Notes: a model not told the origin generated them from the sequence alone. 64,000 nucleotides of DNA from Rhabdophis nuchalis (GCA_039707465.1 CM077647.1:43337110-43401109), one strand, 5' to 3'; positions 33,797 to 44,647 are shown, numbered from the stretch's first letter. A program made the numbers and translations.

Positions 33797-34039
33797 ATTT
33801 TAGTAGACCAGTTCCCCCTATTCTTCCAGAGGCTGGGTGGACCAACTCCTCTATCAGCCTTTGGAAATCAGGTAGAGTAGTCCCGCCCTAACCCTTCAGA
33901 AGCTGGGTATTTCAATCCTGATATCCCTAGTCTCTGAAGGGTTAGGGCTGAACTAGTCTGCCTGATTGTCCAGTGGCTAAAGGAGGAGATGGTCCACCCA
34001 GCCTCTGCAAGGATAGGGAGAACTGGTCTACTAAAATTG
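33797..34039. repeat. Foldback element, about 240-bp imperfect palindrome
   Basis: TTTTAGTAGACCAGTTCCCC at 33797 is the reverse complement of the sequence ending at 34039 (GGTCTACTAAAA). Matching runs inward through GAGGCTGGGTGGACCA and CCTAACCCTTCAGA to a centre near 33918. Arms are about 115 bases with scattered mismatches. It does not match the hAT palindromes at 7086 or 63207. Its class is unknown. Confidence 0.8.
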
Positions 34040-34429
34040 TAGGCAGTGGCATGGCAGCTCAACACCACCACAATTTTGACAAATTTAAATCTATGGATGC
34101 ATGGCTTTTGGATTTTGAACATATTTTGTAGGTTAGTTCATTTTAGGAACCTTAGTTAATTTCAATTAAAGGTTAAGGACATGAGAGCTTCAATAATACA
34201 TAAATGAACCTTTGTTATATGATGAACCTCCAATAAGCATGTTGTTGTTCTTTTTATTCATAACAGTCACTTTAACCAAAATGTTCTGTGCTGTGAACCA
34301 CAGATTGAAGAATAATATTCAAAAGGGATTCAAGGGCCAGCCTTCATCTAATGACTTAAATAATGTCATTTCCCCCCCAATAATTTATCCCATGCAGGAA
34401 CGTTATAAATGCTACAAATTTCAAGAAAC
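34040..34429. other. No feature recognised
   Basis: AT-rich sequence. Confidence 0.4.
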
Positions 34430-34431
34430 TA

Positions 34432-34470
34432 CCCTGTTTCCCTGAAAATAAGACCTCCCCAGATAATAAG
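34432..34470. mobile_element. Fragment of the 'ATAAGAC' MITE
   Basis: TA then CCCTGTTTCCCTGAAAATAA and GACCTCCCCAGATAATAAG: one end of the family represented at 32437-32690 and 41442-41704. Confidence 0.7.
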
Positions 34471-35568
34471 CTTAATCATCCATAAGTCTCAAAAATGTTT
34501 TCTAAAATTTGAAGTACAAAAAGACAAGGAGTTTGACAACTTTAGAGAAGTGTTATAAGATAAAATAGAGCACTATTCTCAAATCGTCTCATAACTAAGA
34601 ACATGATTATTATAAAAAAAATATATTGATTTCCTTCATTTGACTTGGCACTATTGATAAGTTGACTGTTGCCCTCCATTTAAAAATAATGTTATTTTTG
34701 ATAGTCATTGAGATGACTATACTAAAATAGAATCCACGAGGAAAAATGTTAACATATTCAATTAAGATTCGAGAGTTTTCACAAAGATTATACAAAGAAA
34801 CTTGAATTCATTTTTAGGAGGGCATTAATGTATTCCCTCTCAGTTATTCACCCATCTCTAATTGCATGGATGCTGCATAAAAATTAAGGTGTATTGTTAA
34901 AATCTAATACCAGTACAATCATGTTCAATCTGCAAAGCTATGCAGAAACCTCTTCTTGTATTTTAAAATTATTCTGGCTGGCAAACATTTTTATGCTTGC
35001 TTAGAGTTTTGTAATTGGCTTTAAATGATGTTCTCATCTCCTAAATGGTGTGGGGTGGGTTGGTGTGCACTTGCATTTTTTGTAGGTAAGGAACTTCACA
35101 CATTGGGCGATCGGCATGGCTTATTAGGTCTCATTCACAAATAACCTCTTTATAGTGGGATTTTCACTCTTCTAAGGTATGCTTATAATTACTTCCATCA
35201 AAGCACTTCAGTCAGGTACATAGTGGCCTTCTCTCATTGTCAGCCTGTCATCAAGAGCAAATAAATATCAAGTTGATGGGATGGAGACTTGACCCATTGA
35301 TCAGTCTGGATACTTGCAATTCAGATAAATACATGGCTTTCAGTTATTGTACTTTAACTTAATGGCAACCATGATGCCAATTTTCATAGCTAACAAAACT
35401 CCTGGAATCATCATATTTAGTAGTGTATTTTCTGTAGGTTGATTTGTGTCTTTCTTTGTAGGTGGCAAGATTAATTCTTCTGTTTCTAATGTTTATTAAT
35501 TATTGGGAAAGTATATTTAACTTTCTTCTAGGTACAGATTGGATATACAGTATGTATTCAGTATCTAT
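34471..35568. other. No gene; contains a candidate conserved element
   Basis: AT-rich single-copy-looking DNA. The segment 34930-35290 stands out: GCTGGCAAACATTTTTATGC, TTGTAATTGGCTTTAAATGA and TTACTTCCATCAAAGCACTT form a dense series of homeobox- or forkhead-like sites without any repeat signature. Regulatory function is a guess. Confidence 0.25.
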
Positions 35569-35910
35569 AGGAAAAGGTTCCCCTAGCACATACGTGTTAG
35601 TCATTCCCAATTCTAGAGGGCAGTGCTGATCTCCGTTTTTAAGCTGAAGAGCCAGTGCTGCCTGATGATAATTCTGTGGCAATGTGGCTGGCATGATTAA
35701 ATGAAGAAGGCACACAGAAAACTGTTATCTTCCCACCAAGGTGGTCCCTATTTTTCTACTTGCATTTTTAGATGCTTTCGAAGTACTAGGTTGGCAGAAG
35801 CTGGGGCAAGTAACAGGAGCAAGTAACAGTACATGGCGCTAGGGATTCGAACTGCCGACCTTTTTGATCAACAAACTCAGCAACTTAGCCACCAAGCCAC
35901 CATATGCCCT
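35569..35910 (-). mobile_element. Sauria-type SINE, near full length
   Basis: Minus-strand copy of the family at 27013: Bov-B-like 3' end at 35569-35630 (AGAATTGGGAATGACTAACA on minus), body with GTGGGAAGATAACAG, and a tRNA head with B-box-like GTTCGAATCCC near 35845-35855. Confidence 0.92.
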
Positions 35911-36001
35911 TTCAGTATATAAAGACATATGTAAATAGATGACCGCTAGATATATATCATATAGTAATAATGATGATTATTACTTACAATGATAAAACAA
36001 T

Positions 36002-36232
36002 GATGCCATCTATTCAGTTGTGTTCAACTCTTGGCGATTCTATTGTATGTGCTAGATCTCTCCACATCTTCTGATCCTAAACTACTTCCTTGAACCTCTC
36101 TATGCTTTAGCTGGTATCAGTTTTTATGGTATTCAGGCACTGTGTTCTTTGACAGCTTAGTTTCCTTTCATCATTAACTCTTCCAAAAGTTGCTTTCTCC
36201 AATGAATTCCCCTGCATGGCATGGTCAAAATA
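36002..36232 (-). mobile_element. Bov-B-like LINE 3' fragment
   Basis: GATGCCATCTATTCAGTTGT and CAACTCTTGGCGATTCTATT match, on the opposite strand, the end of Bov-B LINEs (cf. the SINE tails here). The remainder is a decayed 3' coding region. Identification rests on the short conserved end. Confidence 0.55.
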
Positions 36233-36739
36233 AATGAGACACAGTTTTGTGATTTTGCCTTCTGCCTTCATAACACAAAACACATGTTTTGTGTTATGCG
36301 TCCCAGTACTTATCTATTAGTCATCTTATGTACAGTGGTACCTCGGTTCACGAACGCCTCTCTTCACGCCCAATTCGGATTACGACCAAAAATTTCAAAA
36401 AATGTGCCCCGGTTCACGAACTCCGCCTCGCTCCACGAACAGAAAAGTTCGTAAAAATGCTCGGGTTCACGAACTCCGTTTCGCTCCACAAATGGAAGCC
36501 GCAGACATTTTACCTACGAACGTACCGTATTTATTCTACCAAAAAAAGAACTCAAAGTTTGGGTGCACAGGGCTCGGGTGGGGTGACACTTTTGCGGAGG
36601 GAGGAGGGGACCCAGGAGCCGGGCGGGGACGGGAGATTGAAACAGCGCGCACGCACGCACACCTCTCCTGGGAGGAAGGAAGCCACTGCTCCAGCCCCAA
36701 AGTGAACCGGAGGGCAGTGGCATAGCGTGGGTTGTTAGC

Positions 36740-37864
36740 CAGAGGCGTAGCGTGGGGGGTGCAGGGGGGGCCGGGCGCACCGGGCGCAACATCTGGGGGG
36801 GCGCGCTGAAACTGGAGTCCGACCTGAAGCTGGAGAAGCTTTGGTTTTGCGCTTTGAAAAGCCAAAAGCGGCGGCTTTCGGACTTTGGCGGGACTTCGCC
36901 CTTCATTATCTTCAAGGTTTTGACAACTATCTTTAAAGCGCTCCATGGCTCGGGGCCTAGTTATATGCGAGACCGCCTCCTGCCCCATACATCCCTTAGA
37001 CCGATACGCTCCCACAGAGAGGGCCTTCTCAGGGTGCCGTCGGCCGGACAATGCCGACTGGCGACACCCAGGGGAAGAGCCTTCTCTGTGGCGGGCCCAG
37101 CCCTTTGGAATGACCTACCCCCTGAATTACGTACCATCACCGACCTCCGCCTCTTCCGCCAATGTCTTAAGACATATTTGTTTCAACAAGCCGGCCTAGC
37201 CTAACCTCCCATGGGGACTTTTAGGTAGTTTTAAATTGGGTTTTTAAAATTTGGTTTTAGCGCAGGATAGGTTATTTAATAGTTTTTTAAATTATATTTA
37301 TTGTATTTTGTATGTTTTTTAAATTTTCCTGTGCGCCGCCCTGGGTCCTTCGTGGAGAAGGGCGGGATATAAATTTAAATAAATAAAAAAAATTATCCAG
37401 CGCCGGGTGAACAAATCTTTAGCCTTGCAATCTTTTCAGTTCGAGCGGTTGTTTACGACGGGGGGATTTTTCTTAAAGAGGCCCCTTAAAGCAGCCAATT
37501 TCGAGTAAGTCTGTAACAACTTCTTTCTTTCTGATCTCTCCATCTCTCTCTCTTTCTCTCTCTGCCGGCCCGGATCTGGAGAGGGGGAAGGGGAAATGTT
37601 GGTCTAGCTTCTTTCCCAAAGTCAAAATCGCTAAAGAAGAAGAAGAAAATAAATCAGGCAAGCAAGGAACGAAAGAAAGAAGAGATTCCAGTCCAAACTC
37701 CCACTTAAATACATTTTCCCTTTCTAATCCCATTAGAATCCCTTCAGAAGTTTACTTGCCTTGCCCCGGTGTCAGTGCCCCGGTGTCTGTTTTCTTTACA
37801 AAACAGCGAACGTTCTTTGAATGGGATTAGAAAGGGAAAATGTATTTAAGGGGGAGTTTGGACT
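36740..37864. repeat. Left arm of large inverted repeat (with L2 insert)
   Basis: The arm is 36740-36909 plus 37397-37864 (638 bases). It is the reverse complement of 38233-38871 with few differences. Inside the arm a smaller palindrome pairs 37692-37735 with 37822-37864 (AAATACATTTTCCCTTTCTA). Confidence 0.9.
36910..37391 (+). mobile_element. L2 LINE 3' end inserted in the palindrome arm
   Basis: Starts FKVLTTIFKALHGSGPSYM and ends with hairpin CCGCCCTGGGTCC/GAGAAGGGCGGG and A-rich tail. The duplication ATTAT flanks it (36905-36909, 37392-37396). It is missing from the right arm, so it arrived after the palindrome formed. Confidence 0.93.
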
Positions 37865-38232
37865 CAAACGTGGAGATAGCAGGTTTCTCTTTAAGCAATT
37901 TCACCACACTCCCCTCCAAAGGCCGGGCGGGGAGCGCCGCTCTGGAGCCGGGTGAGGAGGACCAGCCTGGGGGCTTTTGAGGGATCGCTGCCCGCTCCAA
38001 AGCGCAGCTCAGAGCAAGGGAGCCAGGCGGGGACGGGAGATTGAAACAGCGGGCACACACGCACACCTCTCCTGGGCGGAAGGAAGCCACTGCTCCAGCC
38101 CCAAAGTGAACCGGAGGGAGCTGGAAGAGAGCTCGGAGGTCCTCTAGTCCAGCCTCTGCTCAAGCAGGACTAGAGCCTCCGCTAGTCCAGATCAGGGGCT
38201 GTCTCCTTCTTTCTGAAAAGCCTCTTTGGAAA

Positions 38233-38871
38233 AGTCCAAACTCTCCCTTAAATACATTTTCCCTTTCTAATCCCATTCAAAGAACGTTCGCTGTTTTGTA
38301 AAGAAAACAGACACCGGGGCACTGACACCGGGGCAAGGCAAGTAAACTTCCGAAGGGATTCTAATGGGATTAGAAAGGGAAAATGTATTTAAGGGGGAGT
38401 TTGGACTGGAATCTCTTCTTTCTTTCGTTCCTTGCTTGCCTGGTTTATTTTCTTCTTCTTCTTTAGCGATTTTGACTTTGGGAAGGAAGCTAGACCAACA
38501 TTTCCCCTTCCCCCTCTCCAGATCCGGGCCAGCAGAGAGAGAAAGAGAGAGAGATGGAGAGATCGGAAAGAAAGAAGTTGTTACAGACTTACTCGAAACT
38601 GGCTGCTTTAAGGGGCCTCTTTAAGAAAAATCCCCCCGTCGTAAACAACCGCTCGAACTGAAAAGATTGCAAGGCTAAAGATTCGTTCACCCGGCGCTGG
38701 ATAATGAAGGGCGAAGTCCCGCCAAAGTCCGAAAGCCGCCGCTTTTGGCTTTTTAAAGTGCAAAACCAAAGCTTCTTCAGCTTCAGGTCGGACTCCAGCT
38801 TCAGCGCGCCCCCCCAGATGTTGCGCCCGGTGCGGCTGGCCCCCCCCTGCACCCCCCACGCTACGCCTCTG
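38233..38871. repeat. Right arm of large inverted repeat
   Basis: Uninterrupted 639-base arm complementary to the left arm. It preserves the empty L2 target (TCATTATCCAG on the complementary strand). The spacer between the arms is 368 bases. Confidence 0.9.
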
Positions 38872-38880
38872 CCGGAGGGA

Positions 38881-39292
38881 GCTGGAAGAGAGCTCGGAGG
38901 TCCTCTAGTCCAGCCTCTGCTCAAGCAGGACTAGAGCCTCCGCTAGTCCAGATCAGGGGCTGTCTCCTTCTTTCTGAAAAGCCTCTGGGGATGGAGCTCC
39001 AGCACGGCCGCTTTTGGCCCCTCCATGCATCTGGGGAAGTGGCGCGGAAGATCTGGCGTGTGTCTTGCAACTTCCCAGCGGGAGGGGTGCGGGGGGCTTT
39101 GGTTGTAAGACACGCACCGGATCTTCCGTGCCACTTCCCCAGATGCATGGAGGGGCCAAAAGCGGCCGCGCTGGAGCTCCATCCCCAGAGGCTTTTCAGA
39201 AAGAAGGAGACAGCCCCTGATCTGGACTAGCGGAGGCTCTAGTCCTGCTTGAGCAGAGGCTGGACTAGAGGACCTCCGAGCTCTCTTCCAGC
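38881..39292. repeat. Second palindrome, 191-base arms
   Basis: Arms 38881-39071 and 39102-39292, with a loop of about 30 bases. The outer part (GCTGGAAGAGAGCTCGGAGG) also occurs in direct orientation at 38112-38224. Confidence 0.9.
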
Positions 39293-39433
39293 CTTTGAAG
39301 GGGAGTGTGGTGACATTGCTTAAAGAGAAACCTGCTATTTCCACATTTGTTTTAATGATGTCGTCCTTCTGCCCGCGCCGATAGGCTTTAACATGGTTGC
39401 GACTTCCTGTAGGAACGGTCGTGGAGAGAAACA

Positions 39434-39660
39434 GACCAAAAAACAAGGTCAGAACGGATTAACCGGATTTACATTGAACCCTATGGGAAACTGTGCCTCT
39501 GTTCGCGACCACTTCGGATCGCGAACAGAGTCAGTTCAAGAATCACGACCAAAAAACAAGGTCAGAATGGATTAACCGGATTTACATTAAACCCTATGGG
39601 AAATTGTGCCTCGCTTCACGACCAATTCGGATCGTGACCAGAGTCATTTCACCAATTAAG
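39434..39660. repeat. Two-copy tandem repeat, 113-base unit
   Basis: GACCAAAAAACAAGGTCAGA begins both units (39434 and 39547). Each unit has a subterminal TTCGGATCG palindrome. It lies next to the right terminal repeat of the composite element. Confidence 0.9.
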
Positions 39661-39840
39661 TTCGTGAACCGAGGTACCACTGTATATACATATGAATACA
39701 TAAAAATTATTAGCCATTCCTAACACTGTTCTCTTCTGAACAGAGAGTTTTGTTGTTTGTGGGATTCTCTAAGTTTGGAACTCTCAGCCCAATTGTTCCT
39801 ACCACTACTTTGGAGTTTACTTTCCACATTCTCTCTAGTT

Positions 39841-40012
39841 CAGGGATCTCCAATCCCTGGTCCATGGATTAGCACCAAACCACAGCATGCTAGAAACTGG
39901 GCCATGGAAACAAATGAAGCCCCATCTGTGGGATGCAGGCAGCATACAAAACCACTCCGGTCCATGGAAAAAACCTCCCTCCATGGAACCAGTCCCTGAT
40001 GTTTGGGGAGGA
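39841..40012. mobile_element. hAT-type MITE, decayed
   Basis: Starts CAGGGATCTCCAATCCCTGG and ends GTTTGGGGAGG. Flanks CTCTAGTT and TTCTAGTT fit an 8-bp duplication with one change. The interior GGTCCATGG and GAAACTGGGCCATGG matches a widespread amniote family of the CAGGGGTCCCCAA type. Confidence 0.7.
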
Positions 40013-40189
40013 TTATTCTAGTTTCTCCTTCAAGCTCTGGTACTGCTCCAGCTTCTTATACTCCTTCTCCCTGATCTTTATTTTTTTGTTTGTTTATCAA
40101 GATAACAGGTATAGGTATGAACATAAACATGAACAAAGGAAGTAAATACAGATAAACAGTAAGACATGAATGGTAGGCACGCTGATGTG

Positions 40190-40790
40190 CTTATGCATGA
40201 CCCCTTTACAGATCTCTTAAGAATGGTGTGAGATCCATGGTAGACAGTTTGAGATTGAAACTGTGTGGGTTTGAGGCTGTAACAATGGAATCAGGTAGAG
40301 CATTTCAAGCACTGACCACTCTGTTTCTAAAGTCCTATTTTCTGCAATTGAGTTTGAAATGGTTAACCTTAAGTTTGTATTGATTGTTTGCCCATGTATT
40401 ATTATAGTTGAAGATGAAGAAGTCATTGATAGGCAAGACGTTATAGCAGACAATTTTGTGCACTATGCTTAGACCGAACTGCAGGTGGCATAGTTCCAGA
40501 TTGTCCAAACCCAAAATTTCAAGCTTGGTGGCATAAGGAATTCTATGGTGAGTAGAAGAGTGGAGTACTCTGCTCGTGAAATACTTCTGAACTCGCTCAA
40601 TCGTGTTAATGTCTGATATACAGTGTGGGTTCCAAACAGATGAGTTGCATTCAAGAACTGGTCTGGCAAAGGTTTTGTATGACCTAGTTAGCAATACAAT
40701 GTTACCTGAGAAGAAGCTTCACAAAATTAGGTTAACAACTCTTAATGCCTTTTTGGCAATGCTGTTACAGTGAGCTCTGGGGCTTAGATG
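40190..40790 (-). pseudogene. Rex1/CR1-like non-LTR retrotransposon RT C-terminus
   Basis: The minus-strand frame at 40694-40335 reads YKTFARPVLECNSSVWNPHC, INTIERVQKYFTSRVL and LGLDNLELCHLQFGLSIVHK, the post-palm region of Jockey-superfamily LINEs. An upstream frame has NSIAKKALRVVNLI. It differs clearly from the L2 and CR1 families nearby and is older. Exact clade uncertain. Confidence 0.65.
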
Positions 40791-41439
40791 TTGCTGTCAC
40801 TTTGTACACTTATCACCACTGATGTCTTCTCTGGTCCTTGACTATTACTATTGGCCAGTACCTGCCTGTCTGTCTTGACATAAAAGTCCCACAGAATTTT
40901 AGCCTTTTTATTCTCCATAACCTTTTGTGGAATCTCCCATCTGGACTTGGAAGTGAGTCCATATGCTGCAGATGTTCCTTTATACAATGCCAACTACTAC
41001 TATAACATATATTATAGGAAGCAAATAGCTGCTCTAGGAAATAGATTTATTCAGATCAGCCTGCTGAGTCATGAATGTACATAAACATATCACAGCTTTT
41101 ATTACTTTATTTATACTGCATTTGAATTGAGGAAGTTGCCTTATGCTAAGGTCAGACAACTTATCCATCAGCCCTACCACTGCCTATTGGCAGCCATTCA
41201 ACAATCTTTCCATCATATTCTATCTGTGCTTTGTAAATGTAGCTATTAAGAACTATGCAATCTCATTACATTATATTAGTATCCTTTACCTAAAGCCATG
41301 ATATTTTTACTAGCAATGTAAATTTCTGTTTATTTGGATTTGCAGATGTCAAACCCAAATTCTGAAAATAGTTTTGCTTGAAATTCTCAAGAGATGATGC
41401 CAGTTATAGAAGACCAAATCATTGTGATATAATGAATGA
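40791..41439. other. No feature recognised
   Basis: AT-rich sequence, perhaps more of the Rex1-like element near its left side. Confidence 0.4.
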
Positions 41440-41441
41440 TA

Positions 41442-41704
41442 CCTGTATCCCTGAAAATAAGATCTCCTGGATAATAATCCCAATCAGGTATTTGAGTGCA
41501 TGTGCTAAAATAAACCCTACCCCAAAAATAAAACCTCCCCAAAAATAAAACTTCCCCAAAAATACAGCAGCAACATGAAGTGACCACACTCGCTGCCTCC
41601 GGAACATCAAAAATATTAAGACCCCTCCCCCCAAAAAATAAGGCCAAGTGTTTATTTGGATGTCAAAAGAAAAAAGACCCTGCCTTATTTTCAGGAAAAC
41701 ATGG
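41442..41704. mobile_element. TA-flanked MITE, 'ATAAGAC' family, copy 2
   Basis: Reverse-oriented copy of 32437-32690, from TA/CCTGTATCCCTGAAAATAAG to CTTATTTTCAGGAAAACATG/TA. It has tandem CCCCAAAAATAAAACCT motifs inside. Confidence 0.8.
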
Positions 41705-41821
41705 TAGTACTTTTGCTGAGTAACTATCCATGACTGAAATTGGATGCAGTGCTCCCCAGTGATTCTGATATTTCCTCTATGGAGCTTTGCTTGATCCTAG
41801 AAGCTTAACATCTGTGCCAGC

Positions 41822-42353
41822 TTGCTGAATAATATCATCAGGAGATTTGGAGTTGGACACCAACTCTACTTTGCACTATCAGAGTCATCTGATAGTGTTA
41901 GTAACCATCTTCAAAGCGCTCCATGGCACGGGTCCTGGCTATCTGCGAGACCGCCTCCTACCACATACCTCCCTTTGACCTGTCCGCTCCCACAGAGAGG
42001 GCCTCCTCAGGGTGCCATCTACCGGTCAATGCCGGCTGGCGACCCCAAGGGGGAGGGCCTTCTCTGTGGCGGGTCCGGCCCTCTGGAACAACCTGCCCCC
42101 CGACCTCCGCACCATCACGGACCTACGGCTCTTCCGCCGGGCGCTTAAAACACACTTTTTCCATCTGGCTGGCCTGGCATAGATTAATGATTAATTTTAA
42201 ATATAACATTTTAATAGTTTTTAATTACTTTTTAGCACAGACTTACTAATTTAATTCTATTTTATACTGTGATTACATGTATGGGTGTTTTTATTCTTTC
42301 TGTGCACCGCCCTGAGTCCCACTTGGGAGATAGGGCAGTATAGAAATCTGATA

Positions 42354-42420
<67 letters not shown>

Positions 42421-42423
42421 ATT
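41822..42423 (+). mobile_element. L2 LINE 3' end with internal deletion
   Basis: A short RT piece (IIRRFGVGHQLYF) at 41822-41875 jumps to the C-terminal region from 41905 (VTIFKALHGTGPGYLRDRLL, SHREGLLRVPS). It continues to a stop near 42180, the CCGCCCTGAGTCCC hairpin and a long AAAT tail. The two pieces may be one deleted copy or two copies. Confidence 0.85.
42354..42423. repeat. (AAAT)n microsatellite
   Basis: About 17 units, continuous with the L2 tail. Confidence 0.96.
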
Positions 42424-43936
42424 TTGTAAATACATTGAATTAATTGAATCAGTGGTCCAGACCCTGCAATAATCTGAAAAAGGGCCAATAAATCTGAAAC
42501 TAAATCTTGTCAAGAAGAGAAACTGTATATTAGTAGTTCATAAAACCAGGAATTAGGCAGCGATCTGGATGAGATTATATTGTTTGAAGGATAAGATTAA
42601 TAACTTTTGTGTATACCTTGATTCATCTTTCCACTCAATGCCTAAATGTATTTGTTCATTGGTGCCTGCAATGTCTCTGCAGCAGGTTTGGAGACAAAAA
42701 GTCCATGTTACATGGAGCTGCTTTCAATAGCAACTTGGAAGATGCAGCTAGTGTTGAACACAATAGTAAGCACATTATCCGGAACATTCTTTGGCAAAAG
42801 ATAGCACTGACTGTACAACTTTGGAGTACAAAGCTGCAATCAGAACATTTAAAAACATTAGTTTTGGATTTTGGAACTTGATATTTCAAGGAAACCTGCC
42901 TGATTTGGTGGGGGCTGGAGGAGGTTAAGAGGGCTCCTTGTCATCTCAGAATAGGAAGAAATGTTTTATATGGAATGCAGAAAAGGGACTTTTCTGTAGA
43001 ACATGCTAGGTTCAAAATGACTTTCTTTTGGAGGCCAGATTGGTGCTGATATCTGCCTTATAGCATCATCTGTTTTTTGGAATATAATTTCTAACACTTG
43101 TTTCTGTTGTGTTATTTAAATTTATTTATTATTTATTTAACTGAGTTTTTAGGCATTGCAAACATATTTTTAGATCTTCTGACTAGATTTGTATGCACAT
43201 ATTTTAAATAATTGTATAATCTAAGACTTGAAGAAATTCCTGGGTTTTGTTTTAATTGATGCAATTTATTGCTCTGAACAAAAAGCATTGATCCATCCAA
43301 TAATTTTAAATGTTGATATATCTTGGATAGGATCGTCTAACTATCTTCGTCATGGAGGAACTGACTGCTAATTGAATAGACTCTTTGGACTAGATGGACA
43401 AAGGTCTGAGATATGATCTTATAGTTCCTTATGGCCCATTATATGAATTTGGAATTGATCGATCACGTAGCAGGAAATCTCAAGATTTCTAAAAGAATCA
43501 AATTGTGTTTTGAGTGTTCTAAACAAATTCTTAGTATGAATTGTTCTACATAAATTCTTTTAAATTTGTTTTATTGATTAATTAAGTTTTATTGTTTGAT
43601 CAGAGGTAGAATCTTAAAAATTAATCATATAAAAAAATTAAAAAACTAAACATACCAAGAAATAAGGCAAAGCAGTTGGCCCTTTTGAGGCCAGAAATAT
43701 TATTATTAGCATTCTTATTTAATTTTTAGAATGGCTGCAACATAGAGAACAGACTAAAAGTCATATTGGAAGAATGACACAGGGGAGCAGGGACCAAGTA
43801 AGAAAGGAGCCACTGATGCTATCACATAGATAGTGATGTTCAACCCTTGAGCATTCTGAACATTAGAAGGGTCAGTCTGATTGGTTTAACCTCTTTATGG
43901 CCCAAAGAGCTAAATAATATAGTTGGAAAGATTTAA
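42424..43936. other. No feature recognised
   Basis: AT-rich sequence; a 90-codon frame at 42609-42881 has no known domain. Confidence 0.4.
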
Positions 43937-44052
43937 CAGATTAACAGAGCTGGAAGGGACCTTGCCCAAGCAGAAGACCCTACATCTGCCTCTACCTAGG
44001 ATTGAACTCACCACCTCCTGATTGGGAGGCAAGAGCTCCACATCTAGGCCAC
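43937..44052 (-). mobile_element. tRNA-derived SINE with CR1-type 3' tail, copy 2
   Basis: Same architecture as 11459-11585: A-box-like GGCCTAGATGTGGAG (44036-44050 on minus), B-box-like GTTCAATCCTAG near 43996-44008, and a CR1-like end (CTGCTTGGGCAAGGTCCCTT, CCAGCTCTGTTAATCTG). The CR1 part is slightly shortened. Confidence 0.75.
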
Positions 44053-44562
44053 AGATATACATGCTCTATTCATTATTCTAAGTAATGAATATTCTCTTCT
44101 TACAAATTATTTAAAATACTGCACCATATATATTTAATAACAAGACAATCCCAGTAATTTAAAAAATCACTTTTCAAAACAATGTATTGCTTATTTTTGA
44201 CCAATATTCTTAGGTAGGTGCCATATTATTGCCGAAAGACAGAATGACTCCTGTATTAAGAAAGGCAGGCATTTCACCTTCTCTGTTAATGTGTATAGCC
44301 CTCATGAAATGTGAAATGAAAGTATAGAATATGAAAGAAAAGAATATAGTGCTGTATTAACAATTAATAGAATTGATCAGAAATGAGTAACTTAAATATA
44401 TGAGAAAGTTGTGCAAAATTATTTACTGATTAGTCTGGGTATATTTTTACAATGCCCTTTGAATAGTACCACTATTGGTTGACAAGGACTAGTTTTGGTT
44501 GACAAGGACCAGTTTTGTGGATGTAAATTTTTCTGCGGACTGGGAGGGGGGACATGGTTTCA

Positions 44563-44565
<3 letters not shown>
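44053..44565. other. No feature recognised
   Basis: AT-rich sequence; a short local duplication (TTGGTTGACAAGGAC) near 44475-44508. Confidence 0.4.

Positions 44566-44646
<81 letters not shown>
44566..44646. repeat. (ATT)n microsatellite
   Basis: About 27 units at the tail of the L2 end that follows. Gives spurious poly-Ile and poly-Asn frames. Confidence 0.97.

Positions 44647-44647
<1 letters not shown>

Larger units (their letters stand above)
36333..39682. mobile_element. Composite terminal-inverted-repeat element with nested palindromes
   Basis: Ends CAGTGGTACCTCGGTTCACG and its complement (CGTGAACCGAGGTACCACTG) lie between TA dinucleotides (36331-36332, 39683-39684). They resemble Tigger/mariner-type termini. 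The 3.35-kb interior includes a MITE fragment (36525-36570) and a 99-base direct repeat (36614-36714 and 38020-38118). It also holds a 638-base inverted repeat (36740-37864 with 38233-38871), a 191-base-arm palindrome (38881-39292), a further inverted pair (37865-37925 with 39293-39353) and a 113-base tandem repeat (39434-39660). It is GC-rich in the middle. No transposase frame. Whether it is one mobile unit or a site of serial insertion is open. Confidence 0.7.

Noticed and set aside
36289..36725. Overlapping frames at 36.3-36.7 kb as a gene
   Set aside because: They lie inside the terminal repeats and GC-rich body of the composite element; no family motif.
37473..39446. Many mirrored frames at 37.5-39.4 kb as duplicated genes
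   Set aside because: They are mirror images produced by the palindromes; no conserved protein features.
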